Below are positions 18,680-26,984 of a stretch of DNA of 45,608 nt, piece after piece (position 1 is the stretch's first letter; each line of letters starts with the position of its first letter). Position numbers and translations under genes: made by a program. The DNA lies in contig DASZWD010000033.1 of the NCBI GenBank assembly GCA_035546775.1, positions 1-45,608 on the forward strand. Direction: 5' to 3'. Below the pieces are notes generated by a model, which saw only the letters and a program-made list of their open reading frames with translations, was not told the DNA's origin and made no database searches. The DNA is from Acidimicrobiales bacterium. Its GTDB lineage: Bacteria; Actinomycetota; Acidimicrobiia; Acidimicrobiales; JACCXE01.

Positions 18680-20230
18680 ATGGGGGACACACTCGACTTT
18701 CGGACGCGCTCGCTCGCGGAGTGGGCCGGTGCCGTCCGCGGCCGCGCCACCTCCGCGCGCGAACTGACTGACGCCGCGCTCGCCAACATCGCGGCCTGGG
18801 ACAAAAAGGTCAACGCCTTCACCGCGGTCGATGCCGAGCGCGCCCGCGCCGAGGCCGACGCCGTCGACGCGCGCATCGCCGCGGGCGAGGACGTCGGGCC
18901 GCTCGCCGGTATCCCGATCGGCGTCAAGGACCTCGAGGACGCGCGCGGTTTCGTGACCTCGATGGGATCGGCGGCCCACGCCGGTGACAAACCGTCCGAG
19001 CGTGACTCGGTGCTGGTGGCGCGGTTGCGCGCCGCCGGCTGCGTGGTGCTGGGCAAGACGAACGCACCCGAGTTCGGCCTCAAACCGCAGACGGACAACC
19101 CCACGTTCGGCGTCACCCGCAACCCGTGGAATCTCGACGTGACGCCCGGCGGGTCGTCGGGCGGCACCGCCGCGGCGATCGCCGCGGGCATCGTGCCGCT
19201 GGCGACGGGTTCCGACGGCGGCGGGTCGATCCGCATCCCCTCGGCGGTGTGCGGCCTGTCGGGTCTCAAGACGTCGCTCGGGCGCGTGCCGTCGGCCGAT
19301 CCGAACCCGCCGGGGTGGGGTTCGCTGTCGACGAAGGGTCCGATGGCGCGCTGCATCCGCGACGTCGCCCTGGCCCTCGACGCCGTGGTCGGCCCGAGCG
19401 CCCGCGACCTGCGTTCGCTGCCGCCCAAGGCCGAGTCGTGGCTCGACGCCATCGCCGCACCGCGCCCGCCCGTGCGCGTCGCGTGGTCGCCCACGCTCGG
19501 GTACATGGAAGTCGACGCCGAGATCGTGGCCGCGTGCGAGGCGGCGGTGCAGGCGCTCGCCGACGCCGGCGCCGAGGTCGTCGAGATCGACAAGGTGTTC
19601 GCCACCGCTCCCGGAGCGGTGATCGGTGCACTCGTGTCGAGCTACACCCGGCGCAGCATCGAGCCCTATCGCAACACGCCGCTGTGGGATCAGCTCGACC
19701 CACTCGTCGTCGTCAGCGCCGAGATGGCGCGGGCGACGATCAGCGGGCTCGACGTGGTCGCCGCCGAAGACAGTTGCCACCGCGTCAACTGGGAGCTGCA
19801 GGACGTGCTCGACCAGGCGCCGCTGCTGCTGTGCCCGACCACGTCGGGCATCACGCCGAACGCCTACATGCCCACGACCGTCGACGTACTGCTCGAAGGT
19901 CTCGCCACCGCGGGCGTGTACGACTTGTCGGACATCGATCCCGCGGTCGACATCACCGCGATCCTCGACTGGCTGCGCACCAAGGACGCCATCAACATCC
20001 CCATGGGCATGGTCAACGGCAAGCCGGTACTCGACTGGACCGGCATGACCCAGCCGTTCAACCTCACGCGTTCACCCGCGGGCACGGTGTGCGCGGGGTT
20101 CACCCGCGGCGGCTTGCCGATCGGCCTGCAGGTCGTCGGGCGGCAACACGCCGACGTCGAGGTGCTCTCGGCGATCGCTTTCCTGGAGGAAGCACTGGCG
20201 CTCGACACCGTCGCGCCGTTCGTTCCCTAG
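18680..20230 (+). CDS. Amidase signature family enzyme (copy 2)
   Basis: This 516-aa amidase has Lys83 in GIPIGVKDL, Ser159 in TPGGSSGG and Ser183 in SDGGGSIRIPS, the family triad. The long C-terminal part is typical of actinobacterial catabolic amidases. The ATG at 18680 is preferred to an in-frame GTG at 18662, because homology begins with DFRTRSLAEWAGAVR. It is divergent from the double TetR gene and so is a good candidate target of that regulator. It converges on the PhyH gene with a shared CTAG stop. The substrate is unknown. Confidence 0.9.
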   Translation: MGDTLDFRTRSLAEWAGAVRGRATSARELTDAALANIAAWDKKVNAFTAVDAERARAEADAVDARIAAGEDVGPLAGIPIGVKDLEDARGFVTSMGSAAHAGDKPSERDSVLVARLRAAGCVVLGKTNAPEFGLKPQTDNPTFGVTRNPWNLDVTPGGSSGGTAAAIAAGIVPLATGSDGGGSIRIPSAVCGLSGLKTSLGRVPSADPNPPGWGSLSTKGPMARCIRDVALALDAVVGPSARDLRSLPPKAESWLDAIAAPRPPVRVAWSPTLGYMEVDAEIVAACEAAVQALADAGAEVVEIDKVFATAPGAVIGALVSSYTRRSIEPYRNTPLWDQLDPLVVVSAEMARATISGLDVVAAEDSCHRVNWELQDVLDQAPLLLCPTTSGITPNAYMPTTVDVLLEGLATAGVYDLSDIDPAVDITAILDWLRTKDAINIPMGMVNGKPVLDWTGMTQPFNLTRSPAGTVCAGFTRGGLPIGLQVVGRQHADVEVLSAIAFLEEALALDTVAPFVP

Positions 20231-21129
20231 GTGTAGGGCGTGAACCGGAACGGGCGCGCCAGCAGCTTGGCGTAGTCGGGCCCTTCGGTTTCCCAGTCGA
20301 GGACGTCGTGGCCCATCAACGTGGCGAAGCGGGCGCCGCGCCGTCGCACGACGTCGGCGGGCATGTCGCGGCCGACGGGCTCGTGCGGGTGCATGTACTC
20401 GCGGTGAAACGCCGTCGCCATGCCGGTGCGCAACCCCGGGGTCGTGCGCGGGTACGAGCCGTGCCACGTGTTGCCGTGCCACACCACGAGCGAACCCGCC
20501 GGCGCTTCGATCGCGACGGCGCGCTCGACGCCTTCGCGGCCCTGCGGCTGGCGGCACAGGCGGTGGCTACCGGGCACGAAGGCGAGTGCGCCGGCGTCCT
20601 TCGTGTAGTCCGACAGCAACCACGTGACGTTGCACGCGTGGGCGAGCATCGGGAACGGTTCCGGGATCGTGACGTTGTCGCTGTGCAGGCCGAGTTGGAG
20701 GCCGCTGCCGTTCTTGGTCACGAGAAGTCCCGCCTCGCCGTTCGCCGGGCCCTTCATGAACAGTTCAGTGCCGGCGATGACCGAGCGCGCGCCGACGAGC
20801 ATCGTGGCGAGCGCCAGCGCCATGTCGTGGCTGACGAGGTCCTGGAACGACTCGTCCTCGTGGAGGAAGTGGTGCAGGCTCGGCGTGACGACGCCGACGT
20901 GGGTCGCGCCGCCGACCACATCAGGACGCGTGCCCGTCCGCTGCTCGATCAGGTCGCAGGCGCGGCCGAAGGCGCGCGCACACACGTCGGCCATGCCGGT
21001 GCGATCAGCCGTTACGACGGTGAGGCCGAACACCTCGAGTTCGTACACCGCCCGCTCGAGGCCGAGGCGGGCGACCTCGCGCGCCGCGGCGGTGAGATCA
21101 CCGTCGGGCCACGACGCGGGATCGAACAC
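20227..21129 (-). CDS. Phytanoyl-CoA dioxygenase (PhyH) family protein (copy 1)
   Basis: This is a probable Fe(II)/2-oxoglutarate-dependent dioxygenase of about 300 aa. The facial triad is visible: His149-x-Asp151 in LGLHSDN and His223 in GNTWHG, with Arg234 in TPGLR as a likely 2-oxoglutarate anchor. LLSDYTKDAGALAFVPGSH is the conserved strand region. The open frame extends upstream inside the crotonase gene; I use the GTG ending at 21129, 7 nt after the crotonase stop, because homology starts there. The pair is co-transcribed. PhyH enzymes hydroxylate CoA-bound or free lipids; the substrate here is unknown. A paralogue lies at 40834-41706. Confidence 0.85.
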   Translation of the reverse strand: MFDPASWPDGDLTAAAREVARLGLERAVYELEVFGLTVVTADRTGMADVCARAFGRACDLIEQRTGTRPDVVGGATHVGVVTPSLHHFLHEDESFQDLVSHDMALALATMLVGARSVIAGTELFMKGPANGEAGLLVTKNGSGLQLGLHSDNVTIPEPFPMLAHACNVTWLLSDYTKDAGALAFVPGSHRLCRQPQGREGVERAVAIEAPAGSLVVWHGNTWHGSYPRTTPGLRTGMATAFHREYMHPHEPVGRDMPADVVRRRGARFATLMGHDVLDWETEGPDYAKLLARPFRFTPYT

Positions 21130-21136
21130 CGGCCGC

Positions 21137-21943
21137 CTACTCGCCGGTGAATACGGCGGCGCGCTTCTCCAAAAACGCAGCCGAGGCTTCGGCGTGGTCC
21201 TTGGTCGTGAACAGCCGCGCCAGGCCGTTGCCCACGAACGCCGCCAGTTCGTCGAGGTCGCCGTAGCCGAGGCCGTTGCCGCGCCGCAGCCCCTCCTTGA
21301 TGTAACGCACGCCAAGCGGCGGGTTGGCGGCGATGCGCGCCGCGATCGCGCGCGCGTCCTGCATGAGGTCGTCGCCGGGCACGACGCGCGACACGAGGCC
21401 GATGCGTTCGGCCTCGGCGGCGTCGATGATGTCGCCGGTGAACAACAGCTCGGACGCCTTCGCCAGGCCGACGAGCTGGGGCAGGCGCCAGTAGCCGGTG
21501 AAGTCGGCCATCAGCCCCATCTTCACGAACAGCTGGCCGAACTTCGCCCGGTCAGACGCGATGACGAAGTCGCACACGACGGCGAGGTCCATCCCGATCC
21601 CGAGCGCCGAGCCGTTGACCGCGGCGATCGTCGGTACGCGGCAGTCGAGGATCGCCTTGGACTCCGGAGTGATGGGCGGGCGGGCGTCGGCGAGTTCGCG
21701 CATCGTCTCGGCCATGCGGGGATCGCCCCACGCCGCCTCCACGTCGTCTCCGGTGCAGAAATGCTTGCCCGCGCCCGTGAGGATGACGACGCGCGCATCG
21801 CGGTCTTTGTCGGCGCGGCGGAACGCCTCCTGCAGCTGCTCGCCCAACTCGAAGGTGGCGGCGTTGCCGCGCTCGGGGCGGTTGAGCGTGATGGTCGCGA
21901 CATGGTCGGAGACCTCGTAGAGCACTACCGGTTCGTCGGTCAT
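21137..21943 (-). CDS. Enoyl-CoA hydratase/isomerase family protein (crotonase, copy 1)
   Basis: This 268-aa crotonase-fold enzyme acts on a CoA thioester. The oxyanion-hole segments GKHFCTGDDV and NGSALGIGMDLAVVCDF are present. The usual catalytic Glu of the FGxPE motif is absent (the sequence is FGQLFVKMGL). An Asp lies in the following loop (GLMADFTG), as in PaaG/dienoyl-CoA-isomerase-like members, so isomerase or another activity is as likely as hydration. It heads an operon with PhyH and diverges from a second crotonase, with a perfect 9-bp inverted repeat between the two starts. Confidence 0.88.
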   Translation of the reverse strand: MTDEPVVLYEVSDHVATITLNRPERGNAATFELGEQLQEAFRRADKDRDARVVILTGAGKHFCTGDDVEAAWGDPRMAETMRELADARPPITPESKAILDCRVPTIAAVNGSALGIGMDLAVVCDFVIASDRAKFGQLFVKMGLMADFTGYWRLPQLVGLAKASELLFTGDIIDAAEAERIGLVSRVVPGDDLMQDARAIAARIAANPPLGVRYIKEGLRRGNGLGYGDLDELAAFVGNGLARLFTTKDHAEASAAFLEKRAAVFTGE

Positions 21944-21954
21944 GGGCGCACGCT

Positions 21955-21976
21955 AACGCGAACGACGGTTCGCGTT
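21955..21976. promoter_or_regulatory. Perfect 9-bp inverted repeat, candidate operator between divergent crotonases
   Basis: AACGCGAAC and GTTCGCGTT are exact reverse complements separated by GACG. The element lies 11 bp upstream of the minus-strand ATG and 9 bp before the plus-strand -10 box. Its core AACGACGGTT recurs exactly at 32367-32376. The symmetry suits a TetR dimer. Part of the core (CGACGG) also lies 17 bp from the -10 and could be a -35. Confidence 0.55.
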
Positions 21977-21985
21977 CGGGGCCGG

Positions 21986-21991
21986 TAACGT
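21986..21991 (+). promoter_or_regulatory. Candidate -10 of a leaderless crotonase promoter
   Basis: TAACGT is followed by 6 nt and then the GTG at 21998. There is no ribosome site. CGACGG lies 17 bp upstream, as it does for the TAACGT box at 32392. Confidence 0.5.
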
Positions 21992-21997
21992 GCGGCC

Positions 21998-22786
21998 GTG
22001 AAAACCGACGTTGTCGAGCTAACCGTCGATGCCGGCCTGGCGACGATCACGCTGAATCGTCCCGATGCCGGCAACGCCATCGACCTCGCGGTAGCGCAGG
22101 GCCTGTGCGCCGCCGCCACCGAATGCACGGAGCGCCGAGACGTGCGGGCGATCCTTCTGCGGGGCGCCGGGCGCAACTTCTGCGTCGGCGGCGACCTCAA
22201 GAGCTTCATCCCGTACGGCGACGACATGGGCCGGCACCTGAAGGACGTCACCACGGCGCTGCACCCGGCGATCTCGCGCCTGGCCCGCGCCGACGCGCCG
22301 GTCATCGCCGCGGTCAACGGCAGCGCTGCCGGCGCCGGCTTCAGTCTCGTGTGCTCGGCTGATCTCGTCGTGGCCGCAGCCTCGGCGCGCTTCTTGATGG
22401 CGTACACCAAGATCGGGCTCAGTCCCGACGGATCGGGGACGTGGTTCCTGCCGCGCCTCGTCGGCGCGCGGCGCGCCGCCGAACTCACGCTCACCAACCG
22501 CATGCTCGACGCCGCCGAGGCGCTCGCGTGGGGGATCGTGACGCAGGTCGTCGCCGACGCGGAGCTCGACGCCGCGGCGACGACGCTCGCCCGCGCGATC
22601 GCCGACGGACCGCGCGAAGCGCAAGCGGCGTCGAAACGGTTGCTGCGCGGCAGCTTCGACACGACCCTCGAAACCCAGATGGAGTTGGAGACGCTCGCAC
22701 TGTCCGAGTGCGCCAACTCGGCCGACGGCAAGGAGGGCATCGCCGCGTTCCTGGAGAAGCGCCCACCCCACTACGGCGGCGAATGA
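21998..22786 (+). CDS. Enoyl-CoA hydratase/isomerase family protein (crotonase, copy 2)
   Basis: This 262-aa crotonase has oxyanion-hole segments GRNFCVGGDLK and NGSAAGAGFSLVCSADLV, then YTKIGLSPDGSGTWFLPRL. The Asp in SPDGSG, with no upstream catalytic Glu, resembles PaaG-type 1,2-epoxyphenylacetyl-CoA or enoyl-CoA isomerases. The GTG start has no ribosome site but has a TAACGT box 6 nt upstream. It overlaps the following gene by 4 bp (ATGA) and so starts a short operon. It diverges from crotonase copy 1. Confidence 0.88.
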   Translation: MKTDVVELTVDAGLATITLNRPDAGNAIDLAVAQGLCAAATECTERRDVRAILLRGAGRNFCVGGDLKSFIPYGDDMGRHLKDVTTALHPAISRLARADAPVIAAVNGSAAGAGFSLVCSADLVVAAASARFLMAYTKIGLSPDGSGTWFLPRLVGARRAAELTLTNRMLDAAEALAWGIVTQVVADAELDAAATTLARAIADGPREAQAASKRLLRGSFDTTLETQMELETLALSECANSADGKEGIAAFLEKRPPHYGGE

Positions 22787-23847
22787 AGCTGCGCCACCCC
22801 GGGCGGGTCGTCGCCGTCGTCCTCGCGGCGGCGCTGGCGCTCCTCGTTGTGCGCCACGAGCGATCCCAGGACACGGCGCTGAACGCGCCGGCGGCGTCGC
22901 TCGCCGGTTTCTCGGTCGAATACCGCGTCGAGACCCGCGCCGGCGGCACGCGGACCGAGACCCGCAACGTGCAGGTGCGCCGGCCCTTCGACGGCCGTGA
23001 CGCTTCGTTCGACCCGACTCTCTCGTTGGGCAACTCGGCGTTCGTGAGCAACGGGCGCCATCTCTACAGCCAGACCGGGACCAGCGCCCTCGACTACGGC
23101 GAACGCATCGGCGCGCCGCCCGGCGACTACCGGCTCGAGGCGATCGCCGGTGACCTCGTGCGGTTGGGCCTCGCGCGGGCGAGGGGGACGCGCACCGTCG
23201 CCGGTCGCGTGTGTCGCGTGTACCGCACCGGGGCGCCACTCGGTGACCCGTTCAAGGGCGCGACGGCCAAGGAGTACGCCGACCTGTGCGTCGGCAAGGA
23301 CGGTTTGCTGCTCGCCGAGCGCTGGTACCTCAACGGCAAGCTGCTGAGAGACACCGAGGCCACCTCCGTCGACACTTCGGTGCCCGGCGACGCTGCCTTC
23401 GCGCCCCCGGTCGGCGACCTCACGGCGAACCCGACGAGCTTCGGGGCGGTGAAGGAGTTGTCGCTGACCAAGCCGCCGAACACCGGGTTGCCGTACTGGA
23501 CGGCGCGCCGGCCGCCCTGGGGTTTCGCGTTACGGAGTCGGGCGCGGACCATCACGTCGAGCACCACCAGCGGCAGCCCGCAGGTCACCGACATCGCGTA
23601 CGTCGACACGTACCAGCGCGGCCACGACGCGATCACCGTGACCCATCGTGAGCTGTCCGCGGCGGGCGCGCCGCCCCGCGGCGTCGAGCAGGTCGACGCC
23701 GGCGCGCTCGGTGCCGGCCAGGTGACACTGACGACCTCGGGCGCCGCGATCGCGTTTCGCGCCGGCAAGTGGGTCGTGACCGTGCAAGGCCCGTTCGATG
23801 TCGCGCACCTGCGGTTCTTCGCGGCGTCGCTGCGACGCGTTGGTTAA
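22783..23847 (+). CDS. Membrane-anchored or exported protein of unknown function
   Basis: This 354-aa protein is not recognised. Residues 8-22 form a hydrophobic segment after a short basic start, so it is secreted or N-anchored. The rest is rich in beta-prone stretches (FSVEYRVETR, LYSQTG, YRLEAIAGDLVRLGL, CRVYRTG, LLLAERWYLNGKLLRDTEA). That layout recalls LolA/RseB-like lipid-binding folds, but this is a guess. Two Cys (in GRVCRVY and DLCVGKDG) could form a disulfide. The ATG overlaps the stop of the crotonase gene, so it is co-transcribed with it. The next gene starts 11 bp after its stop. Confidence 0.7.
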   Translation: MKLRHPGRVVAVVLAAALALLVVRHERSQDTALNAPAASLAGFSVEYRVETRAGGTRTETRNVQVRRPFDGRDASFDPTLSLGNSAFVSNGRHLYSQTGTSALDYGERIGAPPGDYRLEAIAGDLVRLGLARARGTRTVAGRVCRVYRTGAPLGDPFKGATAKEYADLCVGKDGLLLAERWYLNGKLLRDTEATSVDTSVPGDAAFAPPVGDLTANPTSFGAVKELSLTKPPNTGLPYWTARRPPWGFALRSRARTITSSTTSGSPQVTDIAYVDTYQRGHDAITVTHRELSAAGAPPRGVEQVDAGALGAGQVTLTTSGAAIAFRAGKWVVTVQGPFDVAHLRFFAASLRRVG

Positions 23848-23857
23848 TGTCTGTTCA
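23844..23857. promoter_or_regulatory. Candidate regulator-binding site before acyl-CoA dehydrogenase
   Basis: TTAATGTCTGTTCA overlaps the stop codon of the preceding gene and ends 1 nt before the dehydrogenase ATG at 23859. It fits TnAAy-N4-GTTnA and shares CTGTTCA with the site at 18663. The TTAATGT part could also serve as a -10. Confidence 0.35.
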
Positions 23858-23858
23858 C

Positions 23859-24977
23859 ATGAACTTCGCGTTGTCGGACGAACAAGTCGAGCTGCGACGC
23901 ACGGTTCGCTCGTTCCTCGAACAGAAGTCGCCGGAGGCCGAGGTGCGCCGTCTCATGGACACCGACGAGGGCTACGACGCCACCGTGTGGCAGCAGATGG
24001 CGAGCCAGCTGGGGCTGCAAGGCCTCGCCATCCCCGAGGAGTTCGGTGGTTCGGGGTTCAGCATGCTCGAACTCGGCATCGTGCTCGAGGAGATGGGTCG
24101 GGTGCTGCTGTGCGCCCCGTTCTTCTCGACCGCGGTACTCGCCACCAGCGCGCTGCTGGCCTGCGGTGACGACGCGGTGCGCAAGGCGCTGCTGCCGGGC
24201 ATCGCGGCGGGCGACACGATCGCCGCGCTGGCGCTGCTCGAAGAGCACGGCGGTTGGAGCGCCGAGGACGTGTCCACCCAGGCGCGGCCGAGCGGCGACG
24301 GCTGGACGCTCGACGGCGTGAAGAGCTACGTCGTCGACGGGTGGGTCGCCGACACCGTGCTCGTGGCGGCGCGGGCGCCGCAGGGCGTGAGCCTCTTCGT
24401 CGTCGCCGGCGACGCGCCCGGGCTCGCGCGCACGCCGCTGGTGTCGCTCGACCAGACGCGCAAGCTGGCGCGCCTGTCCTTCACGGCCACGCCGGCGCAG
24501 CTGATCGGCGCCGAGGGCCAAGGCTGGCCCGTGGTCGAGCAGGCGCTGCGCGTGGCGTCCGTCGCGCTCGCCAACGAACAGGTCGGCGGCGCCCAGCGCT
24601 GCATGGAGATGTCGGTCGACTACGCCAAGACCCGGATCCAGTTCGGCCGCCCGATTGGGACGTTCCAAGGCGTGAAGCACCGCTGCGCCGACATGCTCGT
24701 GCAGGTCGAGATGGCGAAGTCGGCGGCGTACTACGCGAACTCGTGCCTCGCGGCGGGCGATCCGGACGCCGCGGTCGCTGCCCCGATGGCGCGCTCGTAC
24801 TGCTCCGACGCGTACATGCGCATCACCGAGGACACGATCCACGTCCACGGCGGGATCGGCTTCACGTGGGAGCACCCGGCGCACCTCTACTACAAGCGCG
24901 CCAAGTCGGGTCAGCTCCTGCTCGGCGACCCGCGACACCACCGCAAGCTGCTCGCGCGCGAGCTCGATCTCGTTTAA
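23859..24977 (+). CDS. Acyl-CoA dehydrogenase (FadE family, copy 1)
   Basis: This 372-aa flavoprotein oxidises an acyl-CoA to the 2-enoyl-CoA. The N-terminal helical domain opens with MNFALSDEQVELRRTVRSF. LALLEEHGG lies at the flavin-contact region, and the C-domain has ANEQVGGAQRCMEMSVDYAKTR, QFGRPIGTFQGVKHR and HVHGGIGFTWEHPAHLYYKR. The last segment replaces the usual YEGT motif and is typical of actinobacterial heteromeric FadE partners. The ATG at 23859 gives the canonical N-terminus; an in-frame ATG at 23847 would add MSVH. It is followed 10 bp later by MaoC and SDR genes, a beta-oxidation set. Confidence 0.9.
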   Translation: MNFALSDEQVELRRTVRSFLEQKSPEAEVRRLMDTDEGYDATVWQQMASQLGLQGLAIPEEFGGSGFSMLELGIVLEEMGRVLLCAPFFSTAVLATSALLACGDDAVRKALLPGIAAGDTIAALALLEEHGGWSAEDVSTQARPSGDGWTLDGVKSYVVDGWVADTVLVAARAPQGVSLFVVAGDAPGLARTPLVSLDQTRKLARLSFTATPAQLIGAEGQGWPVVEQALRVASVALANEQVGGAQRCMEMSVDYAKTRIQFGRPIGTFQGVKHRCADMLVQVEMAKSAAYYANSCLAAGDPDAAVAAPMARSYCSDAYMRITEDTIHVHGGIGFTWEHPAHLYYKRAKSGQLLLGDPRHHRKLLARELDLV

Positions 24978-24987
24978 AGGAGACCCC

Positions 24988-25839
24988 GTGCCCATCGATC
25001 CCGCGAAGGCGCTCGGCGCCGAGATCCCCGAGACCTACGCGCAGTGGGACGCCGACGACGTGATCCTGTATCACCTCGGCCTCGGTGCCGGCGTGCCGGC
25101 GACCGATCCCCGCGAACTCGCCTACGTCTACGAGGACGGGCTCAAGGTGTTGCCGAGCTACGGCGTCATCCCGCTCGGCGACTTCCTCGGCGGCGTGAGT
25201 TCCATCGACGGCCTGCAGTTCGACCTTGCGATGCTGCTGCACGGCGAGCAGGACCTCGAGATCCGCAAGGCCATCCCGACGGCCGCGAAGGTGTCGAACA
25301 CCGGTCGCATCGCCGGCGTCTACGACAAGGGCAAGGCCGCCCTCGTCATCGCCGAGACCGAGACGAAGGACGAGCAGGGCGACGTGTTGTTCGTCAACCG
25401 GTTCTCGCTGTTCATCCGCGGCGAGGGTGGCTGGGGTGGCGAGTCGGGACCGAAGGTCGGCAACGAGGCGCCCGACCGCGCGCCCGACCTCGTCGTCGAG
25501 TCGCCGACGCTGCCGCAGCAGGCGCTGATCTACCGGCTCAGCGGCGACAAGAACCCACTGCACGTCGATCCGGGGTTCGCCAGGCTCGGCGGCTTCGACG
25601 CGCCGATCCTCCACGGCCTGTGCAGCTACGGCATCGTGTGCAAGGCCGTCGTCGACAACGTGCTCGACGGCGACACGTCCAAGGTGGCGCGGTACCAAGT
25701 GCGCTTCGCCGGCGTCGTGTTCCCCGGCGAGACGATCGTCACCTCGATCTGGAACGAAGGCGACAAGCTGCTGATCAGCGCATCGGCGAAGGAACGCAAC
25801 ACACCGGCGATCACCAACGCCGCCATCACCATTCGATAA
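24988..25839 (+). CDS. MaoC-family (R)-specific enoyl-CoA hydratase 2
   Basis: This 283-aa double-hotdog protein is of the MFE-2 hydratase type and hydrates 2-enoyl-CoA to (R)-3-hydroxyacyl-CoA. The hydratase-2 motif YRLSGDKNPLHVDP (about 182-195) contains Asp187 and His192, the catalytic pair, and GFDAPILHGLCSYG follows. The N-terminal half is the catalytically silent hotdog. The GTG start follows AAAGGAGA. It sits between the acyl-CoA dehydrogenase and an SDR that matches MFE-2 dehydrogenases, so the three genes encode successive beta-oxidation steps. Confidence 0.92.
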   Translation: MPIDPAKALGAEIPETYAQWDADDVILYHLGLGAGVPATDPRELAYVYEDGLKVLPSYGVIPLGDFLGGVSSIDGLQFDLAMLLHGEQDLEIRKAIPTAAKVSNTGRIAGVYDKGKAALVIAETETKDEQGDVLFVNRFSLFIRGEGGWGGESGPKVGNEAPDRAPDLVVESPTLPQQALIYRLSGDKNPLHVDPGFARLGGFDAPILHGLCSYGIVCKAVVDNVLDGDTSKVARYQVRFAGVVFPGETIVTSIWNEGDKLLISASAKERNTPAITNAAITIR

Positions 25840-25850
25840 GGGGACAAGAC

Positions 25851-26801
25851 ATGGGAGCACTCGACGGGCGCGTGGCGATCATCACCGGCGCGGGGCGCGG
25901 CATCGGCCGCGAGCACGCGCTGCTGTTCGCCTCGGAGGGAGCGAAGGTCGTCGTCAACGACCTCGGCGGCGCGACCGACGGCAGCGGCAGTGACAAGACC
26001 GCCGCCGAACAGGTCGTCGCCGAGATCGAGGCGATGGGCGGGCAAGCCGTGGCCAACGGCGACAGCGTGACCGACTGGGACGGCGCGCAGCGTCTCGTCG
26101 CCGCCGCCGTCGAGGCCTTCGGCGACTTGCACGTGCTCGTCAACAACGCCGGGATCCTGCGCGACCGCTTCAGCTTCAACATGAGCGAGGAGGAGTGGGA
26201 CGCCGTCGTCGCCGTGCACATGAAGGGTCATTTCTGCCCCACGCGCATGGCCGCCGCCTACTGGCGCGACCAGACCAAGGCCGGCAAGACGGTCAACGCC
26301 GCGATCGTCAACACCACCTCGGCCGCCGGACTGCTCGGCAACGCCGGTCAGCTCAACTACACCGCCGCCAAGGCGGGCATCGCCGGCATGACGATGGTCG
26401 AGGCGATGGAACTCGGCCGCTACGGCGTGCGCGCCAACTGCATCGCACCGGTCGCCCGGACGCGCCTCACGCTGCAGACGCCGGGCCTGGGCGACAACGT
26501 CGCCGCGCCCGAGGACGCGGCGGAGTTCGACGCGCTCGACCCGGCCAACATCTCACCGCTGGTCGCCTACCTGGCTACCGCCGACTGCCCGTTCACCGGT
26601 GGCGTCTTCCACGTGATGGGTGACGAGGTCGCCCTGTTCGAAGGCTGGAGCGTGACCAACCGCATCAAGAACGACGGCGAACGCTGGAGCGTCGCCGGCC
26701 TGGCGGCCGAAGGCAAGCGCCTCCTCGAAGGCCGCCCCGCCTTCGCCTCCCAAGGCACGGACATGACCGACCTCATCGGCGGGATGCTGGGGTCGAACTA
26801 A
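25851..26801 (+). CDS. SDR-family 3-hydroxyacyl-CoA dehydrogenase (MFE-2 type)
   Basis: This short-chain dehydrogenase is 316 aa, longer than classical SDRs. The NAD-binding motif TGAGRGIG (12-19) is followed by VNDLGG, the NNAG motif (98-101) and the catalytic set Ser157, Tyr170 and Lys174 in YTAAK. It resembles the dehydrogenase part of peroxisomal MFE-2 and would oxidise the (R)-3-hydroxyacyl-CoA made by the MaoC enzyme upstream. The AAGGGGA ribosome site lies in the 11-bp gap after the MaoC stop. It is the last gene of the operon; a 183-bp non-coding gap follows. Confidence 0.9.
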   Translation: MGALDGRVAIITGAGRGIGREHALLFASEGAKVVVNDLGGATDGSGSDKTAAEQVVAEIEAMGGQAVANGDSVTDWDGAQRLVAAAVEAFGDLHVLVNNAGILRDRFSFNMSEEEWDAVVAVHMKGHFCPTRMAAAYWRDQTKAGKTVNAAIVNTTSAAGLLGNAGQLNYTAAKAGIAGMTMVEAMELGRYGVRANCIAPVARTRLTLQTPGLGDNVAAPEDAAEFDALDPANISPLVAYLATADCPFTGGVFHVMGDEVALFEGWSVTNRIKNDGERWSVAGLAAEGKRLLEGRPAFASQGTDMTDLIGGMLGSN

Positions 26802-26984
26802 GCCGCAAGGCTCATGATGTTGGGATTTCCGTCGATAGCGATTGGGAGAAACATCAGACTCATTTGGCCTCCTGTTGGGAGGTCGGCCAAAAGTTTGCCG
26901 TGATCGCGGTGAACCTCCTAAGCGCGCGCCCAGATTTGAGATCTCGCGCCTTAGCTTCTGTGGGATTGCGTCGATGTTTGTTGG
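26802..26984 (+). other. Intergenic leader with repeated TGTTGGG, relatively AT-rich
   Basis: This 183-bp gap before the CAP gene is visibly less GC-rich than its surroundings. TGTTGGG occurs at 26818, 26873 and 26979, and again at 27001 and 27011 inside the first codons of the next gene. TGTTGGGATTT occurs twice (26818 and 27001). CCTCC/GGAGG can form a hairpin at about 26869-26883. No known riboswitch was recognised. It may contain the promoter and leader of the CAP gene. Confidence 0.4.

Noticed and set aside
26868-26890. Hairpin after the SDR gene as an intrinsic terminator
   Set aside because: The stem is only about 5 bp and is followed by AAAAGTTT rather than a T-tract on the coding strand.
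26802-26984. Riboswitch (c-di-AMP or c-di-GMP type) before the CAP gene
   Set aside because: None of the conserved core sequences of those classes could be found by eye.
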